Shown piece after piece: positions 50,305 through 59,393 of a DNA stretch of 64,000 nt. The position numbers and the translations under genes were made by a program. Numbering within the stretch: the first letter of the stretch is position 1; each line of letters starts with the position of its first letter. The stretch covers positions 4,092,001 through 4,156,000 of the forward strand of contig NZ_CP070351.1 in assembly GCF_016919385.1 (NCBI RefSeq), read 5' to 3'. The notes under the pieces are model-generated. The model saw only the letters and a program-made list of their open reading frames with translations. It was not told where the DNA came from and did no database searches. This DNA comes from Gordonia sp. PDNC005. GTDB lineage: Bacteria; Actinomycetota; Actinomycetes; Mycobacteriales; Mycobacteriaceae.

Positions 50305-51713
50305 GCATCATCGAGGCGGAGGTGACTGCGGGCCGCCGGGCCGCGGGGTTCGTCGGACTGGCGACGGCGTCGTTCCTCGGCTGCATCGACCTGACGATCG
50401 TGTCGACGGCCCTGCCCGCCATCACGCGGGAGCTCGGGACGTCGATCTCGGTATCCCAACTCGTGCTCAGCGGGTTCCTGACGGCACTCGCGATGTTCAT
50501 GGTGACCGCGGGACGGGTAGGAGACCAGTGGGGGCGGCGGACGGTGTTGCTGGCCGGTCTCGGTGTGTTCGTCGTCGCGTCGGTCGGTGCCGCTCTCGCC
50601 CCAGGGATCGGGTGGTTGATCGTCGCGCGGTTCGTGCAGGGTGCGTCGTGCGCCGTGCTCTACACGGGTACGTCCACGCTGGTGGAACAGTTGTTCCCGG
50701 AGGGAGAGCGTGGACGCGCTGTCGGTTGGCTGTACGCGGTCAACGGTGTCGGTCTGGCGATCGGTCCGGTCCTCGGCGGACTTCTGGTCCCCGCGTTCGG
50801 GTGGGCGTCGGTCTTCTGGATCAACGTCCCGTTCGGTCTGGTGGCCGTCGGTCTCATCCTCGCGGCGGTCCCGTCGCCCGCTCCGGAGTCGGACCGCGGG
50901 ACGGACGTGCCGGGTCAGGTCGCGCTCGCCGTCGCGGTGGCCGCCGCCGTCGCATTCGTCTCGCTGCCTGCGAGTTCCGGGTGGCTGAGTGCCCCGGTGA
51001 TCGCATCCGGTGTGGTCGCGGTGGCTGCGGTGACGCTGCTCGCCGTGGTGGAACGACGGTCATCCGATCCGCTCCTGCGCGTCGACCTGCTCGGCCACCC
51101 CAGACTCCGCGCGGCACTGCTCTCGGACTTCTTCCTGGCGGCGTTCTACGCGTCGGCCCTTCTGGTGTTGCCGCAGTACCTCGCCGACCGGCATGGCCTC
51201 GGTGAACGACTCATCGGTGTGTCACTGCTCCTCGTCAGCGGAACCATGGCGTTCGCGTCCCCGCGTGTGGGTCGCTGGGTGGACCAGGGTGGCCCCAACC
51301 GCCCGCTCCGGTTCGGATTCGCTTCACTCGCAGTGTCGGCGGGCGCGCTTCTCGCGGGTGCGCTCTCCGGACAGATCGCGGTCCTGCTCGTCGGTTTCGT
51401 GTTCTTCGGACTCGGGTGGGCGCTGATCCTGGCGCCTGCGACGCTGTCGGCGCTGTCGGCGGTCCCCACCGGGGAGGCGGGCTTTGCGATAGGAGCCTCC
51501 TGGACGTTCCACAATCTCGGCGGTGCCCTCGGCGCCGCCGTAGCCGCAGCGCTGTACGCGTCGTCCGACGCCGACGGCGGACTGACCTCAACCGCAGTGT
51601 TCCTGCTAGTCGGCGCGGTCATCGCGCTCGCGGCGAACGCTTTGATCCCTGATTCGCATTCCACCGTCGACGCCGCAGGCGCCGACGGTTCCAGAGAGAA
51701 GACTTCCCGATGA
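50301..51713 (+). CDS. MFS exporter (DHA2, 14 TM)
   Basis: A 470-residue protein from ATG 50301 (ATGA overlap with the cyclodipeptide synthase stop). The first helix carries SFLGCIDLTIVSTALPAI, the usual start of 14-helix DHA2 drug exporters. GRVGDQWGRRTVLL is the A-motif and VNGVGLAIGPVLGGLL the C-motif typical of exporters. It is likely to send the modified cyclodipeptide out of the cell, as YvmA-type pumps do beside other cyclodipeptide synthases. Coupled to the next gene (ATGA). Confidence 0.9.
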   Translation: MSIIEAEVTAGRRAAGFVGLATASFLGCIDLTIVSTALPAITRELGTSISVSQLVLSGFLTALAMFMVTAGRVGDQWGRRTVLLAGLGVFVVASVGAALAPGIGWLIVARFVQGASCAVLYTGTSTLVEQLFPEGERGRAVGWLYAVNGVGLAIGPVLGGLLVPAFGWASVFWINVPFGLVAVGLILAAVPSPAPESDRGTDVPGQVALAVAVAAAVAFVSLPASSGWLSAPVIASGVVAVAAVTLLAVVERRSSDPLLRVDLLGHPRLRAALLSDFFLAAFYASALLVLPQYLADRHGLGERLIGVSLLLVSGTMAFASPRVGRWVDQGGPNRPLRFGFASLAVSAGALLAGALSGQIAVLLVGFVFFGLGWALILAPATLSALSAVPTGEAGFAIGASWTFHNLGGALGAAVAAALYASSDADGGLTSTAVFLLVGAVIALAANALIPDSHSTVDAAGADGSREKTSR

Positions 51714-53296
51714 AGAACAGCACCCGTGCGGCGGTCGCCGTGCTCGCCGTCGCCACCGCGCTGCCGCTCGCGGCCTGCGCGGGAGACGACGCGGAGTCCG
51801 ATGTCCTGCGCTACGGACTGTCGTCTGCGCCGAGCTGCGCCGACCCGGCACAGTCGAGCACCAACCAGACTGTCAACGTGTCCCGTCAGGTGGTCGACTC
51901 GCTCGTCGACCAGAACCGGGACACCGGTGAACTCACACCGTGGCTCGCAGAACGGTTCGCGGCGTCGCCGGACGGCCGCAGTTTCACGTTCACTCTCCGA
52001 GACGACGTGACCTTCAGTGACGGGACGCCGCTCACGTCGGACGTGGTGAAGAAGAACTTCGACGCGCTCACCTCCGACGAGTCGACGTCCACCCGAACTC
52101 TGCAGGCGTCGGGCTTCCTGCTCGGATACGAGCGGACCGACACGCCGGACAAGCGAACGGCGATCGTCCGATTCGCCGAACCCAACGTGCAGTTCCTGCA
52201 GGCCGCGGCCACAACGCAGCTCGGAATCCTCGCGCCGTCGACGGTCGCCGCCTCGTTCGACGACAGGTGCACGGCGAGCACGGTGATCGGTAGCGGGCCG
52301 TACACCTACAGCGGGTGGGAGCAGGACCGATCGGCGACGCTCACCAGGCGAGACGACTACCGGTGGACCCCGGACACCGGGCTCGCAGAACAGGCGCGAT
52401 ACCGCACTGTCGAGTTCAGCGTTGTGCCCGAGTCCGGGGTCCGCGCAGGCAGCATCACGTCCGGTCAGTTGGACGCGACCGCCGATCCTCAGCCTCAGGA
52501 CCGAAGCGCGATCGAAGCGTCCGGCGCCGTGCTGACCTCACGTCCCAACCCGGGACTCCCGTACGTCTTCCAGTCGAACGTGTCGCGCGGTGTCCTCGCC
52601 GACGCGGCGGTCCGGCGTGCCGTGACCACGGCACTCGACCGGAAGGAACTGGTCGACACCGTCCTCGGGGACTCGTTCAAACCTGCAACGAGCGCCCTCG
52701 CGTCGACCACTCCCGGGTACCGAACCGACCCCGCGATCCGGCTCGACCGCGCCGAGTCCGCTCGGGTGCTCGACGCCGCGGGCTGGCGCTCGTCCGGCGG
52801 TGGGACACGGACGAAGGACGGAAAGAAGCTGGCCTTCGACGTCATCTACTCGCCGGAGTTCTACGGCAACAAGCCGATCCTCGAGCTCGTCCAGCGCCAG
52901 TTGGCGGCCGTCGGCATCGACCTGACGATCACGGCGCTGTCGAACGACGACTTCCTCTCCAGGCGTAAGGCGGGCGACTTCGACGCCGTGTACTACAACG
53001 TCACGCGCGCCGACCCGGACATCCTCCGGTCACGACTGGGCTTCGAGGGGACGAACTACTCTCGTCGAGGATTCGACCCGCGGATCGATCCACTGCTGAC
53101 ACAACAGGCCGGGGTCGCCGACAGGGCGGAACGCCTGCGTCTCGTCGACACTCTTCAGACACGGCTGATCGAAGCCGGGTACGCGATTCCGGTCGTCGAG
53201 CTGTCGCAGGTGGCCGCGGTCGCTCCAGGTTTCGGCGGGATCGGTTTCGACGCGTCCGGCGTTCTGCGCCTGCAGTACCCAGACACGGACTCATGA
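51710..53296 (+). CDS. ABC transporter substrate-binding lipoprotein (peptide/nickel family 5)
   Basis: A 528-residue lipoprotein: signal peptide with lipobox LPLAAC and Cys23. The family-5 solute-binding fold shows LTPWLAERFAASPDGRSFTFTLRDDVTFSDGTPLTSDVV. DAAVRRAVTTALDRKELVDTVLG and the late AAGDFDAVYYN-like region follow. Such proteins bind peptides, nickel chelates or opines outside the membrane. In this operon the ligand is likely the exported diketopiperazine or its metal complex; that is inference. Confidence 0.9.
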   Translation: MKNSTRAAVAVLAVATALPLAACAGDDAESDVLRYGLSSAPSCADPAQSSTNQTVNVSRQVVDSLVDQNRDTGELTPWLAERFAASPDGRSFTFTLRDDVTFSDGTPLTSDVVKKNFDALTSDESTSTRTLQASGFLLGYERTDTPDKRTAIVRFAEPNVQFLQAAATTQLGILAPSTVAASFDDRCTASTVIGSGPYTYSGWEQDRSATLTRRDDYRWTPDTGLAEQARYRTVEFSVVPESGVRAGSITSGQLDATADPQPQDRSAIEASGAVLTSRPNPGLPYVFQSNVSRGVLADAAVRRAVTTALDRKELVDTVLGDSFKPATSALASTTPGYRTDPAIRLDRAESARVLDAAGWRSSGGGTRTKDGKKLAFDVIYSPEFYGNKPILELVQRQLAAVGIDLTITALSNDDFLSRRKAGDFDAVYYNVTRADPDILRSRLGFEGTNYSRRGFDPRIDPLLTQQAGVADRAERLRLVDTLQTRLIEAGYAIPVVELSQVAAVAPGFGGIGFDASGVLRLQYPDTDS

Positions 53297-54243
53297 TTGG
53301 GAAGCCCGCGAGTCGCGTCGCGTCGCGTGTGGCGGCTGGAGCCGCCGTTGTATGGGCCGTGTTCACTCTCGTCTTCTTCGTGTTGCGGGTGCTGCCCGGT
53401 GATCCGGTCTCTCTCGCCGCCGACGCCGACTCCGGCGGGGCGCCCCCGTCACCCGCCGCTCTCGCCGCGCTCCGTGCGCAGTACGGGCTCGACCGTCCGC
53501 TGTGGCAGCAGTACCTGTCGGCCGTCGGAGACTTCGTGCGAGGCGATTGGGGGACGTCGGTGGTGACGGGCCGCCCCGTCACCACAACACTGCTCGACGC
53601 GCTTCCGTCGACGACGGTTCTCGCAGTGTCCGCCTTGGCACTGGGAGGGGTCGCCGCGTTCGGTCTGGCGTTCGCCGCTACGTATCGACCGAACGGGATA
53701 GCTTCCCGCATCGTCGGCCAGATTCCGTCCGTGCTGGTGTCGCTGCCGACCTTTGCGGTAGGACTTGTCCTGATCCAGGTGTTCGCGTTCGGGCTCGGAG
53801 TCCTGCCGGGCTTCGGCGATCGGACGCCCGCGTCTGCGATCCTGCCGGCAGTGACGCTCGCCGTCCCGATCGCGGGCTATCTCGGACAACTCATGGCGTC
53901 GGGTATGCGGGAGGCCGCGGCCCAACCGTATGTCGACGTCGCACGGGCCACCGGAGCGTCCGATCTGAGCATCCACCTGCGGCATGTGGCACCCGCTGCC
54001 GCGTTGCCGACGCTGTCGGCGCTCGGCGTGCTGGTCGGGTCGGCTCTGGCGGGCGCTGTGGTGGTGGAGACGGTGTTCTCACGCGCTGGGCTCGGGCGTC
54101 TCACCCAGCAGGCCGTCGCGGCGCACGACGGGCCGGTGATGCTGGCGACCGTCGTGGTGTCGGCGGTGGTCTTCGTGGTGGTGACAGCGATCGTCGACGT
54201 CGTCGGTCCGCTCGTCGACCCGCGTGCCCGGAGCCTGTCGTGA
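53293..54243 (+). CDS. Peptide/nickel-type ABC permease (DppB-like)
   Basis: A 316-residue permease with six helices. VFFVLRVLPGDPVSLAA in the first segment and LRAQYGLDRPLWQQYLSAVGDFVRGDWG are classical DppB/NikB traits. The cytoplasmic coupling loop is MREAAAQPYVDVARATGASDL (EAA motif). ATGA overlap with the upstream lipoprotein gene. Confidence 0.9.
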   Translation: MIGKPASRVASRVAAGAAVVWAVFTLVFFVLRVLPGDPVSLAADADSGGAPPSPAALAALRAQYGLDRPLWQQYLSAVGDFVRGDWGTSVVTGRPVTTTLLDALPSTTVLAVSALALGGVAAFGLAFAATYRPNGIASRIVGQIPSVLVSLPTFAVGLVLIQVFAFGLGVLPGFGDRTPASAILPAVTLAVPIAGYLGQLMASGMREAAAQPYVDVARATGASDLSIHLRHVAPAAALPTLSALGVLVGSALAGAVVVETVFSRAGLGRLTQQAVAAHDGPVMLATVVVSAVVFVVVTAIVDVVGPLVDPRARSLS

Positions 54244-55097
54244 CGGGCCTGGTCGCGGTGGCCCTGCGCGACGGAAGGGTGCCGCCCTGGGTGCGTCGGC
54301 TGAGAAGGCCGAGGCCGGGCGTGGCCGTGGCTGCCGCCGTCCTACTGCTCGCGGTGCTGGCTGCCGTCGCGCCCGGGGTCTTGACCAGTGGCGATCCGCT
54401 CGCAGTGGCTCCGGCAGACAGACTGCAGGCGCCGTCGTTGGACCACCCGTTCGGGACGGATCAGCTCGGTCGCGACGTGCTCACCCGAGTCGTGCACGGA
54501 ACCGGTGCGTCATTGACGGCTGCGCTGGCAGCGGTCGGAGTCGCCATCGCCGGCGGTCTGGTCATCGGAGTGACGACGGGCTACCTCGGCGGGTGGGCGG
54601 ACCGAGTCGGGATGCGACTGGTGGATGTACTCCTCGCGGTTCCCGCACTGCTGCTCTCGATGACTGTCATCGCGGCCACCGGGGGAGGCACCCTCGTACT
54701 GGGTGTCGCCGTCGGCATCGCCGGGGTGGCAGGGGCGTCCCGAGTGCTCCGGGCGCGTACCCAACAACTCCGATCGGTCCCGTTCGTCGAGGCCGCGACC
54801 GTCAGCGGTTGGCGACGGCCCACCGTCATCACGCGGCATATCCTGCCGCATCTGTGGCCGACGGCCGCGGCTGTCGCGTCCGTGGAGTTCGGGCAGGCGG
54901 TGCTCGCGGTGGCAGCCCTCGGATTCCTCGGTTTCGGACCTCCACCGCCGGCCCCCGAGTGGGGTGCGATGGTGGCCGACGGACGAGCGTTCCTCGCCGA
55001 TTCGTGGTGGCTCACGCTGGCGCCCGCCGCAGTCATCACTGCGGTTGTTCTCGCCGCCTACCGGCTGTCGCGCGTGATCGGAGGGAGCCGTGCTTGA
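54240..55097 (+). CDS. Peptide/nickel-type ABC permease (DppC-like)
   Basis: A 285-residue permease from GTG 54240, overlapping the DppB-like stop. HPFGTDQLGRDVLTRVVHGT is the DppC N-terminal signature. RARTQQLRSVPFVEAATVSG is the EAA loop. LGFLGFGPPPPAPEWGAMVADG near the C-terminus is also typical. It forms the channel with the preceding permease. Its last eight bases overlap the ATPase gene. Confidence 0.9.
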   Translation: MTGLVAVALRDGRVPPWVRRLRRPRPGVAVAAAVLLLAVLAAVAPGVLTSGDPLAVAPADRLQAPSLDHPFGTDQLGRDVLTRVVHGTGASLTAALAAVGVAIAGGLVIGVTTGYLGGWADRVGMRLVDVLLAVPALLLSMTVIAATGGGTLVLGVAVGIAGVAGASRVLRARTQQLRSVPFVEAATVSGWRRPTVITRHILPHLWPTAAAVASVEFGQAVLAVAALGFLGFGPPPPAPEWGAMVADGRAFLADSWWLTLAPAAVITAVVLAAYRLSRVIGGSRA

Positions 55098-56505
55098 GAT
55101 ATCCGGACTCGATGTGACCGTCGGACGGACGCCGGTACTCGTAGGCGTTGATCTCCAGGTGGAGCCTGGGGAGACCGTCGCCGTCGTCGGCGCGTCGGGG
55201 AGTGGCAAATCCACGCTCGCACGCACTGTCCTCGGCCTTCATCCTGCAGGCGTGCGTGTTGAGGCACGGCGGTTGCGTCAGGGCGACGCCGATCTGCCCG
55301 CTCCCGGGTCGAAGACGTGGCGGACGGTCCGAGGTCGCCGAATCGGCTACGTTCCACAAGATCCTGGAAGCTCGCTCAACCCGGTGCGTCGTATCGGTTC
55401 GCAGGTCAGGGCGGCGTTGCGGTCATCGGGAGCAGCCGACACAGACCGCGAGGCGGCGTCACGTCTCACCGAGGTCGGGTTGTCGTCGGAGTTCTTGAAG
55501 CGGTATCCCCACGAGGTGTCCGGCGGCCAGCGTCAGCGAGTCCTGATCGCGATGGCGCTCGCGGGACGACCGGGCCTGATCGTCGCGGACGAGCCCACCA
55601 GTGCGCTCGACTCCGACGTCGCCGACCAGGTGTTGGACACTCTGACAGCTCAGGTCGGACGGACCTCGGGTCTTCTCCTCGTGACGCACGATCTCACCGT
55701 CGTCGAACGTCGTGCGGACCGAGTCGTGGTACTCGACGGCGGCCGCGTGGTCGAGTCGTCGACGCCGGGTGTGTTGGTGTCGACGCCGTCGAGTGCGGCG
55801 GGCAAGGCGTTGCGAGCGGCGATCCCCGGGGGGCGTCGGCCCGCGCCGGTCCCGGAACCGCGGAAGGAGGTGCTGTCCGCGAGATCGCTCAGCAAGCGAT
55901 TCGGGGCGGTGGCGGCGCTCGACGCCGTCGACCTGACACTCCATCGTGGTGAGACGGTCGCCGTCGTCGGCCCGTCCGGCTCGGGGAAGTCGACGCTCGC
56001 TCGGGTCCTCGTCGGCCTGACTACGCCGGATTCCGGCGCTGTCGACACACGAGGACGTGTGCAGCTCGTTGCACAGAACCCGTTCACCGCCCTCGATCCG
56101 AGATGGACCGTGCGGCGGATCATCGCCGAATCGTTGCATCCATCGCTGGGTCTCACTTCCGATCAACGCGCCGACCGCGTGCGTGACGCTCTCGACGACG
56201 TGGGACTCGGTCGGGGGTTCGCCGATCGGTACCCGACCGAACTGTCCGGCGGCCAGAGCCAGCGCGTGGCGATCGCTCGGGCGGTCGCCGCCCGTCCAGA
56301 GATCGTGGTGCTCGACGAGGCGGTGTCGGCGCTCGACGTGGTGTCGCAGGCGACCGTTCTCGATATCCTGGCGCGCCTGCAGCGTGATCACGGCACGGCC
56401 TACGTGTTCGTCACACACGACCGGACCGTCGCCGCCGACGTCGCTCACCGCACAGTCGAGGTCCGACGAGGAGTCGCGACGGAGGTGAACGCGCTCCTGA
56501 CCTGA
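55090..56505 (+). CDS. Fused dual ABC ATPase (DppD-DppF-like)
   Basis: A 471-residue protein with two complete ATPase domains. The first has GASGSGKST (about residue 36), VSGGQRQRVLIAMAL and DEPTSALDS. The second has GPSGSGKST (about residue 296), LSGGQSQRVAIARAV and DEAVSALD. Fusing both ATPases gives a four-gene importer (lipoprotein, two permeases, ATPase) with no need for another subunit. The GTG start lies inside the DppC-like gene. The operon ends at the terminator 60 bases on. Confidence 0.92.
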   Translation: MLEISGLDVTVGRTPVLVGVDLQVEPGETVAVVGASGSGKSTLARTVLGLHPAGVRVEARRLRQGDADLPAPGSKTWRTVRGRRIGYVPQDPGSSLNPVRRIGSQVRAALRSSGAADTDREAASRLTEVGLSSEFLKRYPHEVSGGQRQRVLIAMALAGRPGLIVADEPTSALDSDVADQVLDTLTAQVGRTSGLLLVTHDLTVVERRADRVVVLDGGRVVESSTPGVLVSTPSSAAGKALRAAIPGGRRPAPVPEPRKEVLSARSLSKRFGAVAALDAVDLTLHRGETVAVVGPSGSGKSTLARVLVGLTTPDSGAVDTRGRVQLVAQNPFTALDPRWTVRRIIAESLHPSLGLTSDQRADRVRDALDDVGLGRGFADRYPTELSGGQSQRVAIARAVAARPEIVVLDEAVSALDVVSQATVLDILARLQRDHGTAYVFVTHDRTVAADVAHRTVEVRRGVATEVNALLT

Positions 56506-56565
56506 CCCGACCGAACATTGGAGGCGTTTTCGGTTCTGGGACCGGGAATCGTCGCCGAAGTGCAA

Positions 56566-56597
56566 AGGACCCCGCCGACGTGAGTCGGCGGGGTCCT
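56566..56597. terminator. Terminator after the riboswitch operon
   Basis: A perfect 14-base stem (AGGACCCCGCCGAC with its complement at 56584-56597) and a GTGA loop followed by TCTTCTTC, between the ATPase gene and convergent fadE5. Confidence 0.9.
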
Positions 56598-56628
56598 TCT
56601 TCTTCAGATCAAGCTGGTGAGGACTTGA

Positions 56629-58455
56629 TCAGAAAGCTGCTTCGTCGAGCTCCATGAGGTCGTTGTCGACGTTGTTCTCGACGATGTGGCGCACAGCGGT
56701 GAGCTGCGGCAGCATGTTCTTCGCGAAGAAGGTCGCCGAGGCGATCTTGCCCTGGTAGAAGGCGACGTCGTCGCCCGAGGCGCCGTTCGCGAGAGCTGCA
56801 GCGGCGACAACCGCCTGGCGGAGCAGGAGCCAGCCGATGACCAGGTCGCCGACCGACATGAGGAAGCGGACCGATGCGGTACCGACGAGGTACAGCTGCT
56901 TCGGGTCTTCCTGAGCGGCCATCAGCCAGCCGGTGAGCTTGGCGGCCATGCCCTGCACGTCCTCGAGAGCCGTCTTCAGCAGCGCGCGCTCGTCGTCGAA
57001 GCCCTCACCGTTCTCGATGAACTGCTGGATCTGGCCTGCGACGTGCGCCAGCGCCTGGCCCTTGTCGCGGATGATCTTGCGGAAGAAGAAGTCCTGCGCC
57101 TGGATGGCGGTGGTGCCCTCGTACAGCGAGTCGATCTTCGAGTCGCGGATGTACTGCTCGATCGGGTAGTCCTGCAGGAAGCCCGATCCGCCGAGAGTCT
57201 GCAGCGACTCGGTCAGCTTCTCGTACGCGCGCTCGGAGCCGACACCCTTGACAATCGGGAGCAGGAGGTCGTTGACCTTGTGAGCCAGCTCGGGGTCCGC
57301 GCCGGACACGATCGCGGCGGCCTCCGGGTCCTGGTGCGACGCGGTGTACAGGTACACGGCGCGCAGACCTTCGGCGTACGACTTCTGCGTGAGCAGCGCA
57401 CGACGGACATCGGGGTGATGGGTGATGGTGACACGCGGTGCGGCCTTGTCCATCATCTGCGTCAGGTCGGCGCCCTGCACGCGCTCCTTGGCGTACTCGA
57501 GAGCGTTCAGGTAGCCGGTCGACAGCGTTGAGATGGCCTTGGTGCCGACCATCATGCGAGCGTGCTCGATGACGTCGAACATCTGCGCGATGCCCGAGTG
57601 GACCTCGCCGACGAGCCAGCCCTTGGCCGGGGTGCCGTGCAGGCCGAAGCTGACCTCACACGTGGCCGAGGCCTTGATGCCCATCTTGTGCTCGACGTTG
57701 GTGACGAATGCACCGTTGCGGTCCTGCAGCTCGCCGGTCTCGTGATCGAAGTGGAACTTCGGAACGAAGAACAGCGACAGACCCTTGGTGCCCGGTCCGG
57801 CGCCCTCGGGGCGAGCCAGAACGAGGTGGAAGATGTTCTCGGTCATGTCCTGGTCGGCGGAGGTGATGAAGCGCTTCACGCCCTCGATGTGCCAGGTGCC
57901 GTCTTCCTGCAGGGTCGCCTTGGTGGTGCCCGCGCCCACGTCCGAACCGGCGTCGGGCTCGGTGAGGACCATGGTGGCGCCCCAGCCGCGCTCGGAGCAG
58001 ATCGCAGCCCACTTCTTCTGCTCGTCCGTGCCGTTGTCGTAGAAGATGTTCGAGAAGCCCGAGCCCGCGGCGTACATGAACACCGGCGGGTTGGCGCCGA
58101 GGATCATCTCGCCGATGGCCCAGTACAGCGAACGCGGTGCGGGCAGGCCGCCGAGTTCCTCGTCGACGCCGACCTTGTCCCAGCCGGCTTCGATGAGAGC
58201 GTTGTAGCTCTTCTTGAAGCTCTCGGGGATGGTCACGCTGTGATCGGTCGGGTCGAAGACCGGCGGGTTGCGGTCAGCGTCGACGAACGAGTCGGCGATG
58301 ACGCCCTCCGACAGGGCCTTCACTTCGCGGAGCATGTCGACGGCGGTCTCGTGGTCGAGGTCGCCGAAGGCGCCCGTCTCGAGAACCTTGTCGAGCTCGT
58401 ACATCTCGAAGAGGTTGAAGTGGAGATCGCGAAGGTTGGACTTGTAATGGCCCAT
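56629..58455 (-). CDS. fadE5: Acyl-CoA dehydrogenase FadE5
   Basis: A 608-residue acyl-CoA dehydrogenase of the long (FadE5/AidB-like) type. [19 protein letters not shown] is the FAD/substrate-binding signature. [25 protein letters not shown] and [36 protein letters not shown] complete the core, the latter with the catalytic glutamate in YEGTTAIQ. It oxidises acyl-CoA to enoyl-CoA. In M. tuberculosis the gene lies directly next to fadA2 (Rv0243-Rv0244c); here about 19 kb separate them. A TTAC-N6-GTAA site lies 43 bases upstream. Confidence 0.94.
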   Translation of the reverse strand: MGHYKSNLRDLHFNLFEMYELDKVLETGAFGDLDHETAVDMLREVKALSEGVIADSFVDADRNPPVFDPTDHSVTIPESFKKSYNALIEAGWDKVGVDEELGGLPAPRSLYWAIGEMILGANPPVFMYAAGSGFSNIFYDNGTDEQKKWAAICSERGWGATMVLTEPDAGSDVGAGTTKATLQEDGTWHIEGVKRFITSADQDMTENIFHLVLARPEGAGPGTKGLSLFFVPKFHFDHETGELQDRNGAFVTNVEHKMGIKASATCEVSFGLHGTPAKGWLVGEVHSGIAQMFDVIEHARMMVGTKAISTLSTGYLNALEYAKERVQGADLTQMMDKAAPRVTITHHPDVRRALLTQKSYAEGLRAVYLYTASHQDPEAAAIVSGADPELAHKVNDLLLPIVKGVGSERAYEKLTESLQTLGGSGFLQDYPIEQYIRDSKIDSLYEGTTAIQAQDFFFRKIIRDKGQALAHVAGQIQQFIENGEGFDDERALLKTALEDVQGMAAKLTGWLMAAQEDPKQLYLVGTASVRFLMSVGDLVIGWLLLRQAVVAAAALANGASGDDVAFYQGKIASATFFAKNMLPQLTAVRHIVENNVDNDLMELDEAAF

Positions 58456-58496
58456 GGTTCTTCCTAACCGGTGAGGTGCTGGGGCTGACCGGACAT

Positions 58497-58512
58497 GTTA
58501 CTTGCCGGTAAC
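58497..58512. promoter_or_regulatory. TTAC-N6-GTAA operator upstream of fadE5
   Basis: GTTACTTGCCGGTAAC; 5-base arms with a 6-base centre, 42 bases before the fadE5 start. The core and spacing match the sites at 31275-31288 and 36180-36193. A TATTGACAGAAT stretch just beyond may hold promoter elements. Confidence 0.65.
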
Positions 58513-58603
58513 TATTGACAGAATAGCTCCCGTCTCAGCGCGGAACAACACGCCGGGAGTGTGGCGGCGCTAACAACTGCAAGCGTATCCCGGCCCTCGG
58601 AGG

Positions 58604-59371
58604 TCAGTGCGACCGCAGATACTCCAGGTCGGCGGCGACACCTTCGGACGGCGTCTCCAAGACGCCCGGCGCACCAGCCGTCTTCATCAGCTCGAGCAGC
58701 ACATCTGCGTCGATGTGGCCGGACTCGATGTTGGCGTGACGGTCGCGTCCGGAGTCGAACTCGTCGCGCGAATTGTTCAGGTGAATGAGATCGATGCGCC
58801 CGGTGATCGCCTTGATGCGTTCGACCAGGCCGACGAGATCTTCTCCTCCGGCCCAGGCGTGACACGTGTCGAGGCAGAAGCCCGCCTCGTCGAAGTCGCC
58901 GACTGCGTCCCAGAGACGTTCGATCGACTCAAGGGTGCGCGCCATCGCATGCGATCCGCCCGCAGTGTTCTCGATCAGGATCGGGACGCCGAAGCCGCCC
59001 TTGTCGGCCTGCCGCTCGAACAGTTTGCGCCAATTCTCGAAGCCGGCCGCGGCGTCCTCGCCGTCACGCAGGTGCCCGCCGTGGACGACGAGTCCGATCG
59101 CGCCGAGGTCCTTCGCTGCGGCCGCCTGCTGTTCGACGGCCTTCCGTGACGGCATGCGCAGCCGATTGTTCAAGCTCGCGACGTTGATCTGGTAGCTCGA
59201 ATGCACCACGACGTCGATCGGGGAGTTCCGGATCTCCTCCGCATGCGGATGGATCTCCGGCTTCTTCCAGCTCTGTGGGTCGGTGACGAACATCTGGAAG
59301 ATGTCGATCCCGAGCTCGTTGGCGGTGGCGACGGGGTTCTCGTCCTGGCGAAGGTGGGCTCCGATGCGCAT
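58604..59371 (-). CDS. nfo: Endonuclease IV (AP endonuclease)
   Basis: A 255-residue TIM-barrel nuclease from ATG 59371, giving the normal MRIGAHLRQDENP start. Zinc ligands can be followed: VVHSSYQIN, VHGGHL, LIENTAGG (Glu), GFCLDTCHAW (Asp and His), HLNNSRDEFDSGRDRHANI (Asp-x-His) and the last VLETP (Glu). It nicks DNA at abasic sites in base-excision repair. It starts 22 bases after the thioesterase stop on the same strand and may be co-transcribed with it. Confidence 0.9.
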   Translation of the reverse strand: MRIGAHLRQDENPVATANELGIDIFQMFVTDPQSWKKPEIHPHAEEIRNSPIDVVVHSSYQINVASLNNRLRMPSRKAVEQQAAAAKDLGAIGLVVHGGHLRDGEDAAAGFENWRKLFERQADKGGFGVPILIENTAGGSHAMARTLESIERLWDAVGDFDEAGFCLDTCHAWAGGEDLVGLVERIKAITGRIDLIHLNNSRDEFDSGRDRHANIESGHIDADVLLELMKTAGAPGVLETPSEGVAADLEYLRSH

Positions 59372-59393
59372 ACCGTCAACGATAGCCGCGGGG

